Assembly: GCF_029623395.1 (NCBI RefSeq)
Contig: NZ_JAPYKK010000015.1
Span: 25,654 to 89,653 of the forward strand
Length of the DNA stretch: 64,000 nt
Direction of reading: 5' to 3'
Source of the DNA: Sphingomonas echinoides
Lineage (GTDB): Bacteria > Pseudomonadota > Alphaproteobacteria > Sphingomonadales > Sphingomonadaceae
The notes under the pieces were generated by a model that saw only the letters and a program-made list of their open reading frames with translations, did not search any database and was not told the DNA's origin. Below are positions 17,468 to 24,852 of this stretch, piece after piece. The translations under genes and the position numbers were made by a program. Each line of letters starts with the position of its first letter. The first letter of the stretch is position 1.

Positions 17468-17658
17468 AGGTCAATTTCGACGGGACCAAGTGCACGGGGT
17501 ACGGCATTTGCGCCGAACTGTGTCCGTCCATGTTTTCGCTTGATGAGTTCGGCTTTCCCGAACTGATCACGAACGGCGCGGTACCGGGCGGCGATGAGGA
17601 CAAGGCGATGGATGCCATCGCGCAATGCCCCGAAAAAGCTCTCGCGGTGGCAAGCTAA
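17464..17658 (+). CDS. [3Fe-4S]-type ferredoxin
   Basis: A 64-residue ferredoxin with Cys10, Cys16, Cys20-Pro and Cys55-Pro. The position that would hold the second Cys of a [4Fe-4S] cluster is Tyr13, the pattern of P450-type [3Fe-4S] ferredoxins. It overlaps the NuoF-like gene by ATGA and the SDR gene by one base. It is the only ferredoxin in the window, so it is the likely electron carrier between the NuoF-like protein or the reductase at 7903 and the Rieske dioxygenase. Confidence 0.92.
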   Translation: MKVNFDGTKCTGYGICAELCPSMFSLDEFGFPELITNGAVPGGDEDKAMDAIAQCPEKALAVAS

Positions 17659-18437
17659 TGGCGCTGGACCTCGGCTTGGAAGGCAAAGTCGCGCTCGTGC
17701 TCGCCGCGTCCAGTGGCATCGGTCGGGCGACCGCGCTGCGGCTTGCCGCCGAGGGCGCTACCGTCGTCATCGTCGGTCGGAACGAAGCGAAGTTGCAAGA
17801 AGTCGCTTCGCACGGTGCCAACATCCATCCGGTCGTGCTAGATCTCGCTTCCGACGCGGTCGCGGATCTCGTGCCGCAAGTTTTGGCGGCGCACGGCACG
17901 CTCGACATCGTGATCCTGAATACCGGCGGACCGACTATCCAGCCGTTCGTCGATGCGACGATCGACCAATGGGACGGCGCTTATCGCATGCTCTTCCGCC
18001 CGGTTGTCACGGTCGCGCGCGCGGCGGCGGTCCACATGGCGGCACGCAAGACCGGGTCGCTGTTGTTCATCACCTCGACCTGGACGAAGCAACCGGCCCC
18101 CAACAGCTGTCTTACGGCGACCTTCCGGGCCGGGCTGAGCGCGCTCGTGAAGTTGCTCTCGCTCGAGCTCGGGCCGGATCAGGTTCGGGTCAACCAGTTG
18201 ATGCCGGGCACTACCGCGACCGATCGGATGGAGACGCAAATCTCCGGGCGCGCCGAGCGGAACGGCACCTCGATCGAGGCGGAGTTCGAGAAATCTGTGG
18301 CCGCGATCCCGCTTGGCCGCTGGGCTAGGCCCGAGGAGACCGCCGATGCGATCGCCTTCCTGGTGTCCAATCGCGCGCAATACATCACCGGCCAGACGAT
18401 CGCCGTCGACGGCGGGTCGATCAAGACTGTCTTCTGA
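17658..18437 (+). CDS. SDR-fold oxidoreductase lacking the YxxxK active site
   Basis: A 259-residue short-chain dehydrogenase/reductase-fold protein. The cofactor motif is AASSGIGRATA and the NAG-type motif is LNTGGP. The Ser is kept in FITST, but where Tyr-x3-Lys should follow the sequence is NSCLTATFRAGL, with neither Tyr nor Lys. This matches the beta-ketoacyl-reductase-like SDR subgroup whose members lack the standard catalytic residues. It overlaps the ferredoxin stop (taATG). It could act as an unusual dehydrogenase, lyase or hydratase on a ring-cleavage intermediate; its function is unknown. Confidence 0.85.
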   Translation: MALDLGLEGKVALVLAASSGIGRATALRLAAEGATVVIVGRNEAKLQEVASHGANIHPVVLDLASDAVADLVPQVLAAHGTLDIVILNTGGPTIQPFVDATIDQWDGAYRMLFRPVVTVARAAAVHMAARKTGSLLFITSTWTKQPAPNSCLTATFRAGLSALVKLLSLELGPDQVRVNQLMPGTTATDRMETQISGRAERNGTSIEAEFEKSVAAIPLGRWARPEETADAIAFLVSNRAQYITGQTIAVDGGSIKTVF

Positions 18438-18448
18438 GGAGATTCGAA

Positions 18449-19462
18449 GTGCCGGCAACGCTCAGCGAGCTATTCGCGACTCAATTTCAGCTTTGCAATA
18501 TCGGTAGCGGCCAGCTCGTCGGTGTCATCGCCGAACATGGTCAAAAACTGGACTATGTCGATGCGGCCGTTGCGGGCGCCCGGAGCGTCGGTGCCAGCGC
18601 GGTCGTCCTGACCGCGTCGAGTCTGTCCAACCCCACGCTGCCCGGGCTCGAGCACAAGGCAGGGCCGGACGTGCCCGCCTTGCTGGCGGCCGCGGGCGAA
18701 TGCGACATGGTCATCGACGTGACTGTCGGCGGCTTGATCCATTCCGACGTTCGCACGCGGATCACGGGGGCTGGGCGGCGGATGTTGTTCGTGGCGGAGC
18801 CTTCCGACGTGCTCGAACGCCTCATCGGGACTGCCGAGATCCGCCGTCGCGTCGAAGCCGGTCGCGACCTTTTGAAGGCCGGGAAGCAGCTCCGCGTGAC
18901 CAGCGCGGGCGGCACCGATTTCGTTGCCGACATTTCCAGCGATGATTTGCCGATCACTTGCCAATGGGGCTTCGTCGACGAGCCGGGCCGGTGGGACCAT
19001 TGGCCGAGCGGTTTCATCGCATGCTTCCCGACGGATGGCAGCGTCAACGGCACGATCGTGCTCCAACCCGGAGACGCGCTCATCCCGTGGCAGCGTTACG
19101 TCCAGCAACCCGTGGAATTGACCATCGAGAAGGGCTTCGTCCGCAAGATCGAAGGCGATGGGATCGATGCGGCGAACCTTCGCGATTACCTCAGCACTTG
19201 GGGCGACGAAGCGGTGTACGCGACCTCGCACATGGGGTGGGGCGTTCATCCTGCCGCATCCTGGTCGGCGTTCGAGGTCTACAACCCGCGCACGCTGTAC
19301 GGGCAGGAACTCCGGTCGGTCGAGGGCAACTTCATGTGGTCGACCGGCTCGAACCGTTTCGCCAATCGCGAAACGCCCGCACACCTCGACATCCCGATGC
19401 GCGGTTGCACGATCGCCGTAGATGACACGGTCGTGGTGCGCGACGGCGCGCTTACCCTCTGA
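18449..19462 (+). CDS. nicX: 2,5-dihydroxypyridine 5,6-dioxygenase (NicX type)
   Basis: A 337-residue member of the small family that looks like M29 aminopeptidases and includes NicX, the Fe(II) enzyme that opens 2,5-dihydroxypyridine to N-formylmaleamate. Distinctive blocks are DEPGRWDHWPSGF, EKGFV, SHMGWG (metal His) and HLDIPMR (metal His and Asp). The GTG start has gaggaga six bases upstream. The length is close to the roughly 350 residues of Pseudomonas NicX. Together with NicF- and NicE-like genes in the same operon this argues for the maleamate pathway. A related dihydroxylated N-heterocycle as true substrate cannot be excluded. Confidence 0.82.
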   Translation: MPATLSELFATQFQLCNIGSGQLVGVIAEHGQKLDYVDAAVAGARSVGASAVVLTASSLSNPTLPGLEHKAGPDVPALLAAAGECDMVIDVTVGGLIHSDVRTRITGAGRRMLFVAEPSDVLERLIGTAEIRRRVEAGRDLLKAGKQLRVTSAGGTDFVADISSDDLPITCQWGFVDEPGRWDHWPSGFIACFPTDGSVNGTIVLQPGDALIPWQRYVQQPVELTIEKGFVRKIEGDGIDAANLRDYLSTWGDEAVYATSHMGWGVHPAASWSAFEVYNPRTLYGQELRSVEGNFMWSTGSNRFANRETPAHLDIPMRGCTIAVDDTVVVRDGALTL

Positions 19463-19473
19463 GGAGTAGACAC

Positions 19474-20583
19474 ATGGACCGCAAGACAATCGAGAAGGCG
19501 ATCCTCTCGCTCGGCGAGAACAAGGACCTCCTCGCGCGCTTCAAGCGCGACCCCGTCGTGTTAGGGGCCGAGCTCGGGATCGATGCCGAATGGAGCGAGG
19601 TGATTGCCAATGGCGATCGCGACCGTCTTCGTTCGGAAGGCCTCGCCGATGGGATCACCATTCTGGTGACCCGCTGGTTCAAGGACGATGTGACTGACAG
19701 TACGAGCACGGGGAAGTTCGTGTTCGACGGACGAGTCAGCACGGAACCGCCCCAGCCGCCTGCCAATCTCTACTTCGCCGGCGGTTGCAGCCATGTCCCC
19801 GACCTCATCGCGCGTCCCGAGATCGATCCGGCCGATGCGGTGCAGCGGTTGCTGGACGGCTATGGACGGTTGAAGGCGAATATCGCTGCGGCCAATCTCG
19901 ATGTCCTGCTGATCAGCGCCGATTGCCATTTTCAGAGCTTCGAGACCGCGGCGACCGTGATCGGCGTTGGCGAGACGCATGCCGGATCCATGGCGTTCTT
20001 CAAGCGTCCCGATCTGGACGCGTCGGTCCCCGGCGATTCCGCGTTTGCGCTCGAACTCGTCGAAGCGGTGCGGGCGGCGGGTCTCGAAGTCGAAGCGTCG
20101 TCCAAAGTCGAGCTCGATCACGGCCTCGTCGTCCCGCTACGCGTGATGCTGGAGGACGGCAGCATTCCGGTCGTCCCGATCATCACCCAGCCGGCGCGCG
20201 GTTTCTCGCCCTTCGGGGCCAAGGCCTTCGGCGAGGCGTTGCGCGGCGCGATCGAGCGCTCCGGGAAGCGCGTGGGCTTCCTTGCCACGGGGGGGCTGTC
20301 GCATTGGCTCGAACCCGGCAAGTACGGGAAGGTGGACGAGGCCTTTGATGGGTTCCTGCTCGATCTCCTCAAGGCGGGCCGTGGTCTCGATATCAGCAAT
20401 TTCGAACCGTATCCGCTGCTGGACCACGGGCAGTATGAGATCCTCAATTGGGTGATCATGCTCGCCGTCGTCGGCGCCGGCGTCAAAGGCGAGGTCTACG
20501 CCTATGAACCGATGGAGAACTCTGGCGGCGGTTGGACCGTGGCGAACATGAAGTTCGAGCCGAAGGTGGTGGCGCGTGCCTGA
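19474..20583 (+). CDS. class III extradiol dioxygenase, LigA-LigB fusion
   Basis: A 369-residue fusion. Residues 1 to about 80 look like LigA, the small alpha-helical subunit of protocatechuate 4,5-dioxygenase (FKRDPVVLGAELGID...). Residues about 90-365 are the LigB catalytic domain, with candidate Fe(II) ligands His in GGCSHVPDL and in SADCHFQSF, and the catalytic His in GGLSHWLEPG. Gallate dioxygenases of the GalA/DesB type carry these domains in the opposite order. The ATG follows gaggag; the stop overlaps the nitrilase GTG. It would cleave a catechol-like or dihydroxy-N-heteroaromatic ring. Why it is co-transcribed with a NicX-type enzyme is unclear. Confidence 0.85.
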   Translation: MDRKTIEKAILSLGENKDLLARFKRDPVVLGAELGIDAEWSEVIANGDRDRLRSEGLADGITILVTRWFKDDVTDSTSTGKFVFDGRVSTEPPQPPANLYFAGGCSHVPDLIARPEIDPADAVQRLLDGYGRLKANIAAANLDVLLISADCHFQSFETAATVIGVGETHAGSMAFFKRPDLDASVPGDSAFALELVEAVRAAGLEVEASSKVELDHGLVVPLRVMLEDGSIPVVPIITQPARGFSPFGAKAFGEALRGAIERSGKRVGFLATGGLSHWLEPGKYGKVDEAFDGFLLDLLKAGRGLDISNFEPYPLLDHGQYEILNWVIMLAVVGAGVKGEVYAYEPMENSGGGWTVANMKFEPKVVARA

Positions 20584-21457
20584 CGCTCAGTGCGTCCGGA
20601 TCGGGATCTCCCAGTGGCGCGCAACCCGGGACCGCGCCGCCAACCTCGACATCGCTTGCGATTTGGTTCGGCAATGCGCCGCCGACGGCGCCGATCTCGT
20701 CCTTCTCCCCGAAAACGGCCTGCATCTGGGCACGAACGTGGAAATGCGCGAAGCGGCGTTGCGCACCGGCAGCGCTGAACTGCAGCAGCTCGCGGATGTT
20801 GCGCGCGAGACGAAGACGCCCGTGCTGCTGGGGGGCTTCAAGCACCTCGGGGCCGATGGCGTCATCCGTAACTCGGCGGTGCTGTACGACGGGGAGGGTG
20901 CCCTCGTCGCACAATATGACAAGATCCACTTGTTCGATGCGCGGATCAACGGGCAGTCGTTCGAGGCATCATCCGTCGAACAGGGCGGCACCCGTCCGCT
21001 CATCGTCAAGATCGCCGGGGTGAAGATCGGCGTCACGATCTGCTACGACGTCCGCTTCCCGGAACTCTACCGGCAACTGGCATTGGCGGGCGCGGAGATC
21101 ATTCTCGTCCCCGCAGCTTTCACCCAGACGACCGGCGAAGCGCATTGGGAAGCCCTGCTGCGCGCCCGCGCGATCGAGAATGAATGCTTCATCGTCTCCT
21201 CCACCACGGTTCGCGGTGACGATGGCACGGACGCCTTCGAAACCTACGGCCACGGTCTCGTGGTCGAACCGTGGGGGAAGGTGATCGTCGACCTCGGCAT
21301 CGCAAGCCCGACCTGCCAGGTCGTGGAGCTGGACCTCGGTCTGGTCGCCAGTGCCCGCGACAAGCTTCCGGTGCTCCACCATGTGCGGCCCGACGCATAT
21401 GGGACGCCCGCCGTCGTAACCCTCGCCCCGTACCGCATGGAAGAAGCCACGCTATGA
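20576..21457 (+). CDS. nitrilase-superfamily amidase
   Basis: A 293-residue carbon-nitrogen hydrolase of the Nit2/omega-amidase type. The catalytic triad is visible as Glu in LPENGLHLG (about residue 46), Lys in YDKIHLFD (about 114) and Cys in ICYDVRFPELYR (about 155). It starts with GTG inside the preceding stop and ends overlapping the maleate isomerase (ATGA). In this operon an amide or N-formyl amide hydrolysis is expected, because NicX yields N-formylmaleamate and no NicD-like deformylase is present. The enzyme may supply that step or hydrolyse the LigAB product. That role is inference. Confidence 0.85.
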   Translation: MPDAQCVRIGISQWRATRDRAANLDIACDLVRQCAADGADLVLLPENGLHLGTNVEMREAALRTGSAELQQLADVARETKTPVLLGGFKHLGADGVIRNSAVLYDGEGALVAQYDKIHLFDARINGQSFEASSVEQGGTRPLIVKIAGVKIGVTICYDVRFPELYRQLALAGAEIILVPAAFTQTTGEAHWEALLRARAIENECFIVSSTTVRGDDGTDAFETYGHGLVVEPWGKVIVDLGIASPTCQVVELDLGLVASARDKLPVLHHVRPDAYGTPAVVTLAPYRMEEATL

Positions 21458-22212
21458 GCGATTTTCGTATCGGGCTGATCGTCCCGAGTTCTAACACCAC
21501 GATGGAAACCGAGATTCCTGCGATGCTGTTGCGTCGGCAGCAGATCCTGTCCGAGGATCGCTTCACCTTCCACTCGTCGCGGATGCGCATGAAGCATGTG
21601 ACACCGGACGAATTGAAGGCAATGGACGTGGAATCATTACGCTGTGCCGTCGAACTGGCGGATGCGCGGGTCGATGCGCTGGCCTATGCTTGCCTGGTCG
21701 CGATCATGGCACAGGGGCCGGGCTATCACCGCCAAAGCCAGCAGGCGATCGGGCGACTGGCGATGGAAACCGCCGGAAATCCCATTCCCGTGATTACCTC
21801 GGCGGGCGCCCTCGTCGAAGCGCTGAAGCATATCGGCGCCCGCAAGGTGTCTATCATCACTCCGTACATGAAGCCGCTGACCAAGCTGGTCGCCGACTAT
21901 ATCGAGGCGGAGGGGATCGAGGTGCAGGACTCGCTTAGTCTTGAGATAGCGGACAATCTGGCCGTGGGGCGTCTGCCGCAGGATCGCTTGCCGGAATATG
22001 CGAAGAAGGTCGACAGCGCCGGGGTCGACGCGCTGGTGCTCTCGGCATGCGTCCAGATGCCATCGCTGAACGCCATCCCCGTCGTCCAGCGCCAGTTCGA
22101 TATCCCGGTCCTCAGCGCAGCGGTCGCGACCGTCTGGAAAATCCTGAACGAACTCAAACTCGAACCCGTCGTGCCTGAAGCCGGTCGACTCCTCGAAGTG
22201 AAGAAACACTAG
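21454..22212 (+). CDS. nicE: maleate cis-trans isomerase
   Basis: A 252-residue Asp/Glu-racemase-fold enzyme that turns maleate into fumarate. It carries the family blocks RIGLIVPSSNTTMETEIPAM, FTFHSSRMRMK and the two catalytic cysteines Cys80 (AYACLVA) and Cys199 (LSACVQMPS). The match to the pattern of Pseudomonas NicE is close over the whole length. It is the last gene of the overlapping operon and delivers carbon to the TCA cycle. The start at 21454 overlaps the nitrilase stop. Confidence 0.93.
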   Translation: MSDFRIGLIVPSSNTTMETEIPAMLLRRQQILSEDRFTFHSSRMRMKHVTPDELKAMDVESLRCAVELADARVDALAYACLVAIMAQGPGYHRQSQQAIGRLAMETAGNPIPVITSAGALVEALKHIGARKVSIITPYMKPLTKLVADYIEAEGIEVQDSLSLEIADNLAVGRLPQDRLPEYAKKVDSAGVDALVLSACVQMPSLNAIPVVQRQFDIPVLSAAVATVWKILNELKLEPVVPEAGRLLEVKKH

Positions 22213-22334
22213 CGATAGTCGTTCTAGGTCGCGCTTTGTCAGCGGTGCGCGCCGTCGCACTGAGCAAAGATGGCGTAACGACCTTCGATACCGCACACCG
22301 GTTCACATCCGTCCCGCGCGACCAAGAAGCGAAT

Positions 22335-23110
22335 ATGGGCATGAGGCTCGACAGGAAAGTGGCTATGGTCACCGGGGCTGGCGGCGGTATCGGGCGCGGG
22401 ATCGTTGACCGCTTCATCCGCGAGGGAGCGCGCGTGTGCGCCGTTGATGTCGATAAGGATCGGCTCGCACCCCTCGCGGATCTGCACGGTGCCGCCGTGT
22501 GTACGGTCGCTGCGGATGTTTCGACTTGGGCCGGCAACACTTTCGCTGTCGAAAGTGCGCCCAATGCATTCGGACGGCTCGACACATTCATCGGGAACGC
22601 CGCCATCTTCGACCACGGGACCAGGCTCAAGGCGATTGCCGGTGACCAGATCGGACCTGCCGCGGCCGAACTTCTTGGCGTCAACCTCGTTGGATATCTT
22701 CTCGGCGTGCGTGCGGCTATGGAAGCGCTTCGGCGATAGAACGGAGGCGCAATCCTTACCGGATCCTTTGCGAGTGCCGAGCCTTCCGGTGGCGGCATTC
22801 TCTATACAGATTCGAAACATGGCGTCGTGGGTGCCGCGAAACAACTCGCATACGAACTGGCTCCCGCAGTCAGAGTAAACGGAGTATCGCCTGGAGTTGC
22901 CCCGACCGTGCTAAAGGGGGTTGGAGCGCTTGGCCAGAAAGAGCAGTCCGCCGTGTTTCCTGGGACGGAGGCGATCTTGCCGCTGGGCAGGGTCCCGGCT
23001 TCCGCAGACTTCGGCGGCCTTTACGCGTTTCTCGCGTCCCCAGATGCCCAGCATATCACCGGAAGCTGTTCGCAGCGGATAGCGGAATTGCGATCAGAGG
23101 CATCGGCTGA
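22335..23110 (+). pseudogene. broken cis-dihydrodiol dehydrogenase (BphB-like SDR)
   Basis: A classical SDR that would be about 258 residues long, resembling cis-2,3-dihydrodiol dehydrogenase (BphB). Visible: cofactor motif TGAGGGIGRG, NAAIFD, the active site SFASAEPSGGGILYTDSKHG with YxxxK, VRVNGVSPG and LPLGRVP. Two lesions break it. An in-frame TAG at 22737-22739 follows AMEALRR, with reading resuming in the same frame at NGGAILTGSF. A one-base deletion near 23063 moves the typical C-terminus (KLFAADSGIAIRGIG) into another frame, ending at a TGA at 23108-23110. This is the step normally needed after a Rieske dioxygenase. Confidence 0.87.
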
Positions 23111-23642
23111 CAGTCAGTCCAAGACGCCCCAGCCTGATTCTATTACCTATGCCGGGCCTCGATCATACGAAATTGCATGCCGCATTCTGTCTTTATCGAC
23201 GTGGGGTCAGCCCACCATCTTGAGCGACTTGTCCAGCATCGTGAGCTCGAGCGGCGTGAGGCCTGCGCGCGGATCGTCGTTGAGCCGCCGAGCAGGCTGG
23301 GCGGCTTTTTTGGACCAAGCTGATCCCTGCGTTCTCCGTACCATGTTTCACTACCTTAAGAGATATTTAACCAGTTCCGCACGCCAACGCCAAACCGCGG
23401 CGTCCGTTCCCAAACCGGACAGAGATGGCCGTTTAATCCATGTGCCAAATCGGTACGGGTACGGGATATGCCAGCACCGTACGACGGTCGCATTTCCCCT
23501 CTAAAAAAAGCATCGAGCGAACCCTCCCCTGTTACTGGGTGAACCAGCTCAGCCGATCAAGTTCGTCGAATCGACCTACCAACCGGCCTCGGACGCACCG
23601 ACTTTGCTTGTCTTTCCATCACGGTCGGGGCAATCCGCTGGG
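23111..23642. other. 530-bp region without a supported gene
   Basis: It separates the catabolic island from the YkgJ-type gene. It contains a probable terminator at 23283-23311. A 45-codon minus-strand ORF (23344-23207) reads like protein at its end, but it overlaps the terminator and is not supported by anything else. Confidence 0.5.
23283..23311 (+). terminator. intrinsic terminator at the end of the catabolic island
   Basis: AGCCGCC (23283-23289) pairs with GGCGGCT (23300-23306) around a 10-base loop and runs into six T (23306-23311). It lies about 170 bases after the end of the BphB-like pseudogene and may close the nic-like transcript. Confidence 0.6.
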
Positions 23643-24203
23643 ATGCAGGCCGAGGAGAATTTGGAAGCGATACTGCTGGGGGCGGTCCTCGCCGATCGCG
23701 CATGTGGGGATTGCACTGCATGCTGCACCGTCCTGACGGTGGACACACCCGAATTTCGCAAGCCCGGCGGAACGCCATGCGACTATCTCGTGGCCCAGGG
23801 GTGCAGCATTCATGCGTCCCGGCCGCATATCTGCCGGACATGGTTCTGCGGTTGGAGGCGGACGGCCGCGATGCCGGACCAAGCTCGCCCGGATCGGTCC
23901 GGCCTTCTGGTGTCGCTCAATTTCGGGCGCGCGCCGCGCAACTGCTTCGAAGGCGTCTCGATCATTGTCCGCACGACCGATCCGGGTGCCGCCATCGACA
24001 AGAGCATGGCCGCAGCCGTTCTCGACAGCCTGTGCGATCGGCTGGTGCCCGTGTGGTTCAGCGACGGGGCAAAGAAGATGTTGATGCACCCCAGCGACGA
24101 CGTCGCCACCCTTGTCCTCTCCGGGGATACGGCACCCGTGCATCTCCAGGCGGAAGTCGCGGCGTGGCGCGAGCAATACGGGGTCTTCGGGGCGACCGCC
24201 TAG
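23643..24203 (+). CDS. YkgJ-type cysteine-cluster protein
   Basis: A 186-residue protein with an N-terminal cysteine-rich zone: CGDCTACC, then CDYL, GCSIHASRPHICRTWFC. This is the pattern of the YkgJ/Fliw-like zinc- or iron-chelating CxxCxxCC family. The remainder is unremarkable and soluble. The function of the family is not established. The start is uncertain: the ATG at 23643 opens cleanly on the conserved part; a TTG at 23604 is also in frame. Confidence 0.72.
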   Translation: MQAEENLEAILLGAVLADRACGDCTACCTVLTVDTPEFRKPGGTPCDYLVAQGCSIHASRPHICRTWFCGWRRTAAMPDQARPDRSGLLVSLNFGRAPRNCFEGVSIIVRTTDPGAAIDKSMAAAVLDSLCDRLVPVWFSDGAKKMLMHPSDDVATLVLSGDTAPVHLQAEVAAWREQYGVFGATA

Positions 24204-24357
24204 CGTTTCCCCAAGCCGGGAATGTCAGGCGACCGAAACGCATCTCGACCGTTGTGCGGTCTTGAGGAGTGCTGTTTCATGTCGCGCATTATGTCGGTCA
24301 CAACCGCTCAGACCGATCCCACGGGACCATCCCCCGTGACGGTAAGGAGCAACGTGC

Positions 24358-24852
24358 GTGAGGCCTGAACCCGAAACGCCTGCCGCCGGTCAGGAGAGCG
24401 TCTGGCTCTATCCACGACCGGCAATCGCAGAGCCAAGTCATCGGCGGATCCAAATCGTCCATGCGGGGATCGTTGTCGCCGACACGTCGTCAGCAGTGCG
24501 TACGCTTGAGACGAGCCATCCCCCGAGCTGGTATATCCCGCCGGACTCGATCACTTCGGGCTTGTTGCGTTCCTCGGATCGCCGATCGTTCTGCGAATGG
24601 AAGGGCGAGGCACGCTACTGGCATTTGGACGTCGGCGGACGGATGCTGCGCGACGTGGGGTGGAGCTACGCGAACCCAACGCGCGCCTTCGTAATATTGC
24701 GCGACCACATTGCCTTCTACGCCGCGCCGTTCGACCGCTGTACGATCGACGGCGAACGTGTGCGACCGCAACCCGGTGGGTTTTACGGGGGGTGGATCAC
24801 ATCCGATTTGGCCGGTCCCTTCAAGGGCGTTCCGGGTAGCATGGGATGGTAA
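24358..24852 (+). CDS. DUF427 family protein
   Basis: A 164-residue protein with the small beta-rich DUF427 fold: ESVWLYPRPAIAEPS, then IQIVHAGIVVADT, WYIPPDSI, FCEWKGEARYW and the ending RVRPQPGGFYGGW. The function of the family is unknown. The GTG start has aaggag about 8 bases upstream. Its last codons overlap the photolyase start by 7 bases, so the two are probably translated together. Confidence 0.82.
   Translation: MRPEPETPAAGQESVWLYPRPAIAEPSHRRIQIVHAGIVVADTSSAVRTLETSHPPSWYIPPDSITSGLLRSSDRRSFCEWKGEARYWHLDVGGRMLRDVGWSYANPTRAFVILRDHIAFYAAPFDRCTIDGERVRPQPGGFYGGWITSDLAGPFKGVPGSMGW

Noticed and set aside
23207..23344. 45-codon minus-strand ORF with a protein-like end (LNDDPRAGLTPLELTMLDK)
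   Set aside because: It is short, stands alone and runs through the probable terminator at 23283-23311. It might be a fragment of a lost gene, but nothing supports it.
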